Source: Mya arenaria
Lineage: Eukaryota; Mollusca; Bivalvia; Myida; Myidae
Assembly: GCF_026914265.1 (NCBI RefSeq)
Contig: NC_069134.1
Location: 8,797,758-8,861,757, forward strand
DNA: 64,000 nucleotides
Reading direction: 5' to 3'
How positions within the stretch are numbered: position 1 is the first letter of the stretch; every line of letters begins with the position of its first letter. Positions 28,301 through 40,300 of this stretch are shown here, one piece after another. A program made the position numbers and the translations under genes. Below the pieces are notes generated by a model. That model had not been told where the DNA came from. It saw only the letters and a program-made list of their open reading frames with translations, and searched no databases.

Positions 28301-31300
28301 TAATGGGATCTAGAGTTTTTTTGGTGGCCTAGGTGAAATTAAATAGCAATAGAAGTACATTGCCAAGTACATTGCCATCCATTTACATAATTTCCAAATA
28401 TCAAGGCAAGTATACAAAACCTTGATTCTTGCAGTTTTTTTTTTCTGGATTAAATTTATATTGGGACATTGATACCATTTGAATACCTTAGACAAACTGG
28501 CAATTATCCATGTAGGGAGCGTTATACCTTAACTGGGGAAGGAATAGGCAAGTGTATACTTGGTGCCTAAATATCCGGTATATTTGAGGAAGAAGTCCTA
28601 GACAGTGTATGAATTATTTTTCCATTCATATCAACATTTTCGCCTAAGGCAATACATTGTATGATCTTTATATGTTTTTTCAGTTTTGAATTACATGATA
28701 TTTTAATATCTTTGATACAATCTCTAGTGTTCATAAACCAGCGGGCTATACAGCCTTTTGAAAAGATGATGTCATTAGATTAACACTATCAAGGAATTGC
28801 TGTCAGAGAAATCATGATAGCTTTGAAAATATAATTCAATCATATTCGGTTGATATGAATGGAACAAAACTGAAATGGGGATAAATAGAATCATGATAAG
28901 CGTTAGCAGTTGACATAATATTTTGGTGCATGCCTTCTTTTCAACCAATCATAATTTGTTGATTGTGAAAAGAAATCTTGTACTGATGTTTATTCAAGAA
29001 TCTGATGAAAGGATATTTTATTATTGTTCCTTATTGAAATTCATATTGATTTTAGTGACACAGGCGTTATGATTTAATATCTAGCTTTGAACTAAAAAGG
29101 CATAGCATTTTATTTATTTCATACCAATGAATTTGTCTGTGGTTAAGTGGTAAGAAGGTCAGTCTACAGAGCAGGAGATCAAAGGTTTGAGCATCACTAG
29201 GGCATTGTTCTGATATGGCTGGTTGCTGACCCATAAGCAAGTTAAATAATGGGTACAGATTGCCTTCCTGTAGGGTGTCCGGCCAAATTACACCAGGCCC
29301 ATACCTTCTGGCTGAAAATCCAACCAATTCACACTAGGCCCATACCTTCTGGCTGAAAATCCAACCAATTCACACAAGGCCCATACCTTCTGGCTAAAAA
29401 TCCAACCAAATCACACCAGACCCAAACCCTGAGGCTGAAAATCCAACCAAATCACACCAGCCCCATATCCTGTGGCTTAAAAATTAACAAAATCACACCA
29501 GGCCCATACCATGTGGCTGAAAATTCAACCAAATCACACCAGACCCATACCCTCTAGCTTAAAAACCAACCAAATCACACCAGACTCATTCCTTCTGGCT
29601 TAAAATACAACCAGATCACACCATGCCCATGCCCTCTGGCCTAAAATCCAACCAAATCACACCAGACTCATTCCTTCTGGCTTAAAATACAACCAGATCA
29701 CACCAGGCACATACCCTCTGGCTTAAAAAACAACCAAAACACACCAGACCTATACCTTCTGGCTTTAAATCCAACCAGATCACACCAGCCCCATACCCTC
29801 TGGCTTAAAAAAAACAACCAAAACACAACAGACCCATACCTTCTGGCTTAAAATCAAATCAGATCACACCAGACTCATTCCTTCTGACTTAAAATCCAAC
29901 CAGATCACACCAGCCCCATACCCTCTGGCTTAAAATCCAACCAGAGCACACCAGACTCATTCCTTCTGGCTTAAAATCCAAGTAGATCATACCAGACGCA
30001 TACCGTCCGGCTTAAATACAACCAAAATCAAACCAGGTCCCAATCCAAAGGCTGAAAATCTAACCAAATCACATGAGACCCATACCCTCTGGCTTAAAAT
30101 GCAACCCAAATCACACCAGGCCCCAACCCAGAGGCTGAAAATCTAACCAAATCACATGAGACCCATACCCTCTGGCTTAAAATCCAACCAAAATCACACC
30201 AGGCCCCAACCCAGAGGCTGAAAACCTAACCAAATCACATGAGACCCATACCCTCTGGCTTAAAATCCAACCAAAATCACACCAGGCCCCAACCCAAAGG
30301 CTTAAAATCCAACCAAATCACACCAAGACAAACCCTGAGGCTGAAAAATTCTACCAGCTGACGATCTACTTTTGAAGATTTACTAATGATTTTGAAAAAA
30401 CTTCATTTACAATACAATATCTTATCATTAATTGGCACTTGATTTTTTTAAAGAACAAAATATAGAGACCAAACAGTTAATGAACAGTTTTGTCAAAACA
30501 CTCTTTTAGTTTATACGATACAAATCATCATGAAAATTGGTTTCCTTAATTCTACACCCTCTCATGAATGTTTAGGAGTGAATGGTTTTCATTAGGTCAA
30601 ATATGGTTTGTATTAAATAAAAAGAACACATCAATTTTATAACATGAGCCAGTAGGAGGTGCTGGAGGTCCTAGGTGTAGTTCTCAGTTAGTTTATAGGA
30701 TAATATGATTGTTACACCAGTGACTTAATGGAGTACCAGAAATTCTTGAAATTATTGAGTTCTCTGTACTGGTAAAAAAAATTCCCTTCTAGTATCTGCT
30801 TTTCACACAGAGCAAGTTGAAGAACCAATGGGTCTATTTGAATAAAAAGTTAAGGTTGTCCATTTGGACCTGCTTGAATGTCTTTCTGTCGCCTCCACTA
30901 TTAGTGTGAGTATACCACATGATAAATTACGTCATAAATTTCTTTTTCTCAACCATTTTTAATGAAACAAAGAGCAGTCTATGTGGCTTAAAGAGCACCG
31001 CCTTCTTACCAAAGTTTGATAAGGTGAGAAGTTTCCTCAATCATTTCAACAAACCTGATTCCAAAATAATTTTGCGACAGTGCTTCATCAGGCCGCAGTT
31101 TTGTGCAAAGATTTGTCAAAGTGTTTTAAGAAACTAAACTCTCAATCAAACTCTGGGAAAGGCCGAATGTGGGGCTATGTTAGCGGCATAGTCTGCGCCA
31201 TGTTTCATTTAATATGGTGAATAAATAGTAGGGGTTATCTTTGTTTAATATCTTCATTTAAAGCCATATATTGCCTTATGACGTAGCATTTATGACCCAA

Positions 31301-34300
31301 TTCATCACATGGTATACGCACACTGACTTTGCTGTCCAGTAGTCAAATACCACAAGATTCAAAATAGTGCAGAGCAATTATGTGCAGTTACTAAAAAAAT
31401 GTGAATAAGACTCTATTAACTTACAAATAGAAATGAGAAGCATACTGTCTTAATTCTTACAATTGCTTTTGTTTTGCGTACATGCCTTGTCCATTTCCTT
31501 GCATGTGAATATTTGAATAGGTTCAGCTGAGGGAATTTAAAAAAAAAATCCTGTAGAATCTGTTCCTGTAATCAGATATTTTGCATTGACAGAGTAATTG
31601 TCACGTTCCTTAAGTGATGGGGTATCAACAAATTGCACAGACAAGTTCTGTAAGCAGATCTCTTAAAACTTACCGTTTGAAATAAGCTCTTGGCATTCAA
31701 AAAGTAATACACAATTCTGCTTAAATATGAGAATATTGAATAACATATAATAAGATAAAACAACCAAGGCACTGACTTGAAAAGAAAAAGTATTTTGTTT
31801 GCTAAAATGCTGGTGGAAACCTGGATAGTAAATAAGCTTTAAGCATTTTAAAAGTAAAACACAATATTAAATTCTGTAAAATAAGAAAAGCCAAGGCACT
31901 GACTTGAATAAAAAAAGATGTATTTTGTTGCTTATAATGCTGGTTGAAGTTTTTTATGACAAGGAGTCAACATTATGATATCAACTATAAAGTGATTAAT
32001 GTTCCCAGCATTATTATGATGTCATAGATAAGATGTTTCCAGTTTATCTTAGTTTCTATTTAATTTTTTGCATTGACTTACAGTGATTTTGACCTATATT
32101 TTATAAGTGACTTTTGGGACCAGGCACTTGAGAAAGCAAGAAATCTTTTTTTAGGCTGCACATAAGGGTAGCATTAATGGTAAAATGAAATGAATTATTG
32201 GAAGTTTTTTTCAATGACACTTAAATACAGTAAAACTGCGATCGTTCGAACAAGCGTTGTTTAAGAACCGGCAGTCCCTCGAGGTCAGAGCTTGGTCCCT
32301 AACATTTTTCGTTTCATTTTCATATAAAATATACTGACGCTGCATCGAAACCTAAATTAGTCGAGGAGTCAAGCAATATTGCCGGTCCCAAATACACAAA
32401 TCATGCACAAAACCTTATGGCTCCCTCGAGGTCATAGGTTCACACTTTATCCCGAACGAGTGTTCCAAAATTAACAAACAATTGCTAGGTTTTTTCGCAA
32501 GTTGTAAAAATTGTAATGAGAGTTTAAAGGAAATTTGATAGGGTGTGAAAACCTGTTTATCACTGTTTACGCATGACCGATGATAGTTATGAACGATCGC
32601 AGTTTTACTGTGGCTCTATTCAAGAGACATTGCTCAGTTTCGTCTATCATTCCAGTTAAATTACTACATGTGTTAAAGGGACTAGACACCAGATGGTCCA
32701 AAAATTGGCAAATAAAGTATTTCCTCAAAACGAGCCTAGAATTGACAATGCGAGCTAGTAGGAGGCCGATAATACTTAATTTCACATGATTTAAAGAATA
32801 CACGCAAGAATCATGTTGCTGTCTCATCTCAGTTTCTCCGTTTTAAAATAGCATATTGTAATAACCCTGTCATTATGCAGGTTACTCACCTGGACATGTA
32901 TTTGCCATCTTTCTGTGGAACTTATATACAATACTCAGATATATTTAAAAACTATGATATGTTTTGTAAATTTGCACTTACCTTAGGTCATGCCTGTTTA
33001 AATTCCATCCAATCATATAATTCCTGTTGCTATGTACATACAAGGGGGGGTTCTCCACCCACCTTACATATACGTGTTGAATGTATTTGAACTGATAAGT
33101 ATAACTGTTTAATCATCTTCGTAATAAGATAAACATTATTTATTAATAGTTGTCATATAATAATCATTTATATTTTGAGCCACTTCATTAGTGCTTAATT
33201 TTATGTCTTGAAGTTGTATTTCAATATTGTAAACAAACTGTCATGGCTGCCGGACTGGTGGGCACTGTGAGTACCGCCCTACCGGTCCTTCTGTTCTGTC
33301 AGAGCGGTCCTCCGGTCCTTCGTTGATTGGTTGGACGTTTGACCAGTCTGGCCGCCATTGGTCAGTTTTGATCATGTGGGCATCTCCCGTTTTCTATATA
33401 AACAGCGTTCCTTTCAAGATCAGGAGCTTGATCTTTGACGTCGGATAGCTCGTTTTGGGTAAGGTTACCCTCGTATGTTTGAGCTGGGTTTTTGATGTCG
33501 CATAGCTCGTTTGGGTTAGAAAACACCCGTAAATCTGATCTATTAGTCTAGTACTTTGACATTACTTTAATATTTATAACAAGTTGTTTTAACAAAAGAT
33601 AATTAATAGTTGCCAAATATAAAAAACTAGAGAGCCCATGCAACTTAAACTGATATCTATTGACTACACATGTGTTTGATATTCATGATTCAAAGTTAAA
33701 GAATACACTATAAACCGTTAAACGTTCAACTTGGTGTTCGTTGTATTTCAACATCTTCCCTTACAAGTAAGGAAGTTTTGCCTCGACTGTTTAGGTCGTT
33801 ACAATATAATAGTTTTTTTAGCTCTACTGGCCAAAGGCCAGAAGAGCTTATGCGATGGTAATGAGTACGTTGTATGTTCGTCCGTGCGTCTGTAAACAAT
33901 TGCTTGTGAACACGATACAGTCCTAAGTTTTGATTGTATCTCGATGAAACTTGTACAGTATCTAGATATCCATTAGAGCTCGGTTCCTTTCGAAAACCAG
34001 CCAGATCCGCCCATGCATGCCTAGATTATGGCCCTTGATAGTATAAAAAAAAAGCTATTGTGTAAACAATTGGTTGTGAACACGATACAGTCTTCAGTTT
34101 TGATTGTATCTCGATGAAACTTGTACAGTATCTAGATATCCATTAGAGCTCGGTTCCTTTCGAAAACCAGCCAGATCCGACCATGCATGCCTAGATTATG
34201 GCCCTTGATAGTATATAAAAATGCTATTGTGTAAACACTAGCTTGTGAACACGATACAGTCTTCAGTTTTGATTGTATCTCGATGAAACTTGTACAGTAT

Positions 34301-37300
34301 CTAGATATCCATTAGAGCTCGGTTCCTTTCGAAAACCAGCCAGATTTGCCCATGCATGCCTGGATTATGGGTCTTGAAAGTATATAAAATGCTATTTTAA
34401 GCTAAGTCTATTTTTAGCCTAGACTGCATGAGCGAAGTCTATTTTTAGCCAAGTGTACATGTAAATTCGCAATTGCTTGTGAAGGTTTGTTCAAATTATG
34501 CCCCTGGGATCATTACTGCCTTCCCCCCCCCCCCCCCCCCCCCCCGGGATATTGGTTGTTCAAATTATGTTCAAAACTGGCACTGCCTTGGGTGTCACAA
34601 TTTTCCCTGAGACTTATTTAAGAAATATTTTCAAAATCTTCTTGTTTCAGACCACAAGGCCCATACCTTTGATATTTGTTGTGGAGCATCATATGATGCA
34701 ATTGAAAACATTTGAAATAATGCCCCTTGGGCAAAAGCTGGCCCCACCCCTTTTGACTTGCTTATTAATTTTTAAAGCTACAGTAATGAAATTTTGACCA
34801 TGTGAACGGTTTTGCAAACAAGCATTAATGTTGTTCTCGGATGTCCTTGACTTTGACCTTTGACCGACTTTTTATTTTTTAGGCTACAGAAATGAAATTT
34901 TGACGATGAGTACAGTTTTAAAAGCAAATATTTCTTACCCTCAGAATACCTTTACTTGGCAAATATTAAAATAGTTCATGCAACTAATCTGCTTACAACA
35001 CTTCCTGTCCTCAGATGTTGAACGTGCAGCGTTTTCAGCTAACCCAAACACTAGAAGTGAACTATATATTTGTTGCCTATTACTCAAACCTACATGCTCT
35101 GGATTGAAAATGACCACAAGAGCCATGCCAGTAGAGCATAGGCCCTTTTGGGCCTCTTGTTGTTGGTGAGTATACTGATGCTAATACTTACTGTTAATGA
35201 ATTAATGTTAAAAACCCTATATGATATAAGTTGTTGATTGACCATTTTGGTAAGATCGATGGTTTCAAAATTATTAAATCGGAATTCTTCCAGCGATACA
35301 ATTGGTACAATAAAGCACAATCACTTATGTATTATGGTGTTCTAAAATGAAGCTACATCACATTGCCAGCACAGCATAGGCCCTTACTAACAGTTTAAGA
35401 AAAATGCATAAAATATCAATTTTTGAACTTATATATATAAATCTGTGGTCAGCAGTCTTTTATCTTTGGTTTGCAGATATTTACGTACGCATAAATTTGC
35501 TCTTTCCAAGACAAAAATAAAAAAGTTGTCAAAACGTTCAATCTGTGAGAGTGCAGCTTTAAAATACAGGTCTAGTTCTACTTTGGTTACAATCCATATA
35601 TGTAAAATGGAGTTTAGTTTGCCATTACCGATCCAGGCAGCATCTGGGGGCATTTGCCACTGGGGTATGACAGTTCTAGTTCACTTCATTTGTTTCTTGA
35701 ATGAAAATGTTTGAATGAATAATAAGCCTAAATATTGTTTCAGATTTTACATGTGGGGAGTTTGGAAAGGGCCTGTACTTCTCCAAGTTTCCGTCCAAAG
35801 CTGCTCAGTTTTCAAAGGTAAGCAAGTTCATCCACGGGGGCAGGGGTGTCTCTGGTTCTGAGTAAGGCCCTGTACTTTTGGGAAATTGCTTGAGAAGAAT
35901 TGTTTGAACTCTCAAGCTAAATTCAAAATTTTGGAAAATTGCATGATTTTTATGAAAATATCATAAAGGAACAGGATTAAGACCCATTAGCTACATTTTT
36001 TATGTAGTAAAAATTATAACATTTGAAACTTTTGAAAAAATACTTTGAGGGAAACAAAACTATCACAAGTTAATGTCAGGACCAGGATTCTCCTTTTGGG
36101 TCTGTAGTCAGTGACCTTATCAACTATGCCACTTGCTATTTTCCTTGCTACTGTTTTCAAATGAACAAAGCATCTCAAGTCCTTGATACATTGATGCATT
36201 GAATGTTGCCCGAATCTGTCAATTAAATTTCTAATTAAGTGAAATATTTATAGCCTGTTGATGGACTTCCAACTTCAAAGAAAACCAACTGTAGTCATCA
36301 GCGATTTGGCATATACTTGACATATTTCACACCTTCTAATGAGGCAAGCTCATAACACCGCAATGCGTCACACAGGGACAATTTGTAATGGTTTGAAATC
36401 GTATTCAATTGTAGCTTTAAAAAAGACAGCACAGTAACAAACAAATATTTTTGAAGTGCTGAAATCTTACTGCTCGAAACCGCTTTTGGGGCAGTACAAA
36501 TAACCTGTCTCTTTGTTGCAAACGACATTATGAACATGCTTTCATTGATCAATTGCAAACCATAGTAAACAAATAGTCTATACTGCGGTGACAGTGCATG
36601 CTATCAGCTACTGGGGTAAAAAGGAGTGTTCAATTCTACCTTTAATTTATGCTCACAAAGACAGCACAGTAACAAACAAATATTTTTTAGGTGCTAAAAT
36701 CTTACTGCTCAAGACCACTTTTCGAGAAGTACAAATCAACAGTCTCTTTGTTGCAAAGCGACATTGTGAACATGCTCTTATTGACTGACTAATGAGTATC
36801 TTTTGCTAATTTCAATTGCAAACCATAGTTAAATAATCTTAACTGCAGCGACATTTCTTCCTATCAGCTAGTGGAGTAAAAAGGAGTGTTCAAGACCGTG
36901 ATTACAAAGAAATAATATTGCCAATTACTGAATAAACAGTAATATTACCCTTACTCAAATACCTATTATATAATGTCTCTCTAAAATAGCATTATGATAA
37001 GGATTTACAAATACGCAATTAAAGGTGCGAAGTACAATGTTCTTCCTTGTTACATTTCATTCTCATTGCTCAAGGACCACATGTTTTTGGCAAAAGGGCT
37101 TATCACCCTTCTTATTTCATATATGAATAGGTCCTTTTTGCAGTCATTAAGCATGTGACTATCAATTATCATGTTATTATTTTGTTTTCTTGTTTGCCTC
37201 ATTTAACATAACTCACAACTAAGCCATTTCAAATGAGTCAGTAATTGATATCTTACTTAATTGGTAAATGCTGTATTTTATGCAGGTATGAAATTTTATA

Positions 37301-40300
37301 CTTCACAATGACTTGCATGGTTTTTAGCTCGACTATTCGAAGAATAAGGAGAGCTATACTTCTCACCCAAGCGTCAGCGTCGGCGTCACCCCTTGGTTAA
37401 GGTTTTGCGTGCAAGCACACATAGGTTAATATCTCAGCAACTACTTGAGGTATTGCATTGATACTTTATACAATGGTACTCAACCATCCAACCTACTTAA
37501 TTAACCAAGTTTGATAACTCTACTTTGCATTTAATGCAAATAATAGGCCTTTATTATTTGACTTAGAAATTCTGGTTAAGGTTTTGCGTGCAAGCACACA
37601 TAGGTTAATATCTCAGCAACTACTTGAGGTATTGCATTGAGACTTTATACAATGGTACTCAACCATCCAACCTACTTAATTAACCAAGTTTGATAACTCT
37701 ACTTTGCATTTAATGCCAATAATAGGCCTTTATTATTTGACTTAGAAATTCTGGTTAAGGTTTTGCGTGCAAGCACACATAGGTTAATATCTCAGCAACT
37801 ACTTGAGGTATTGCATTGAGACTTTATACAATGGTACTCAACCATCCAACCTACTTAATTAACCAAGTTTGATAACTCTACTTTGCATTTAATGCCAATA
37901 ATAGGCCTTTATTATTTGACTTAGAAATTCTGGTTAAGGTTTTGCGTGCAATCACACATAGGTTAATATCTCAGCAACTGCTTGAGGTATTGCATTGAGA
38001 CTTGATACAATACTACTCAACCATCCAACCTACTTAATTAACAAAGTTTGATAACTCTACTTTGCATTTAATGCAAATAATAGGCCTTTATTATTTGACT
38101 TAGAAATTCTGGTTAAGGTTTTGCGTGCAAGCACACATAGGTTAATATCTCAGCAACTACTTGAGGTATTGCATTGAGACTTGATACAATGGTACTCAAC
38201 CATCCAACCTACTCAATTAACCAAGTTAGATAACTCTAGTTTGCATTTAATGCAAATAATAGGCCTTTGTTATTTGACTTAGAAATTCTGGTTAAGGTTT
38301 TGCGTGCAAGCACACGTAGGTTAATATCTCAGCAACTGCTTGAGGTATTGCATTGAGACTTGATACAATGGTACTCAACCATCCAACCTACTTAATTTAC
38401 CAAGTTAGATAACTCTAATTTGCATTTAATGCAAATAATAGGCCTTTATTATTTGACTTAGAAATTCTGGTTAAGGTTTTGCATGCAAGCACACATAGGT
38501 TAATATCTCAGCAACTGCTTGAGGTATTGCATTGAGACTTGATACAATACTACTCAACCATCCAACCTGCTTAATTTACCAAGTTAGATAACTCTAGCTT
38601 GCATTTAATGCAAATAATAGGCCTGTATTATTTGACTTAGAAATTCTGGTTAAGGTTTTGCGTGCAAGCACACATAGGTTAATATCTCAGCAACTACTGG
38701 ATGAATTGCATTGAGACTTGATACAATGGTACTCAACCATCCAATCTACTTAAATAAGCAAGTAAGATAACTCTAGTTTGCATTTAATTCAAATAATGGC
38801 CCCTTTTTATTCAACATAGAAATTCTGGTTAAAGTTTTGCATGTAACCACTTTTCAGTCAATGCTTCAGCAAAATTACATCATGTGTTGCATTGGAACTT
38901 TACACACAGGCTCCCAACCATTTAATCTTCTTATTAAATCAAGAAAGATAACTCTATCTTTCATATTATATAATTTTTGCCCCTTTATTATGCGACTTAG
39001 AAATTCTGGTTAAGGTCTTGCATGTTAGCACACATAGGATAATATCTCAGCAACTGCTTGATGTATTGCATTGAGACTTTATACAATGGTATTCAACCAC
39101 CCAACCTAATTGAATAATCAAGTTAGATAACTGTGTTTTGCAAATAATGGCCCTTTATTATTACACTTAAAAATTCTGGTTAAAATTTTGCATGTAACCA
39201 CATTTATGTTAATATCTCCACACATCATGTATTGCATTGAAATCTAATCTAACAGTGATCCATGCATGTTTCGCCAAAACTTTTCAATCCTTACACTGAA
39301 AAGCGGCGGAATAGTCGAGCGCGCTGTCTCTGTGACAGCTCTTGTTATTGAAATTCTTTGCTTTGTCATAAAAAAGTTTCCTTTTGCAGGATGGTAATTT
39401 ATTTATTTTTTATCGTCTTCTGTAAATCAGGATGGAACTTAGGCATATTAAGATCAGTTTCATTATCCCCTGTCAAATTAAAAGTTTCGGGAGGGGTATA
39501 CTGTTTTGAAGTTGTCCATCGATCCGTCTGTTCTTCTGGCCCCACATAAAATGGTACCATATTTTGTAGTGATTGGTCAAATAATGTTCTATTGTCTGAA
39601 CGGAAGGTTTCAGGAAGGGGATAATGTTTTGGCTCTGTTTATTGCCTTTTGCCTTCTACCCTTCCGTCTGCTCGTCCGCCACATTTTTTTCTGTTGGGAA
39701 CCATACCTTGGTAGGGATTGGTCAGATAATATTTAAACTTCGTCAGCTTGTTCCCTTTGATGAGGTTTTCCTGCACTCTTCTTTTGCCATTCTGTGATAA
39801 GGCAAAGCCAATGATGTAAACCTTCTGTGTTTTTTTTTCCAGCTTGGTTCATTGCTTCGTGTGGAGGTGGGTATCGGTAAAGTGGAGACAGTTGTCAAGC
39901 AGGATCGCACACGGAAAGCACCTTCCGCTGGACATGACAGTATCATTGTAAGTAATAGAACATGTAAGATTTATTCTTTATGATTAAGAGGGGAGGAGTG
40001 AGCGTAGAGAGTGAGCCCTTGTTATTCATTAAGATAAAACCTTAAATGTTCTAAATGTCTTAGATTATAAACTGTTTTCAACAGGCAGGGAACCAATTAG
40101 GACATCATGTTTTTAATTTTAACAACAAATCTCAATTAAGCATGGTACTTACTGAGGGTTGATAGGCAATTTTTCTGACTGGAAATGCAGGTTAAAATTT
40201 AAGTACAGGCAAGAAAAATAGAAAAATAGAAAAATTTTGATCAAAAATATACTTCAAAATCTGATGACTGATTAAGGTCTTCTGAGCACAAAGCAAAGAT

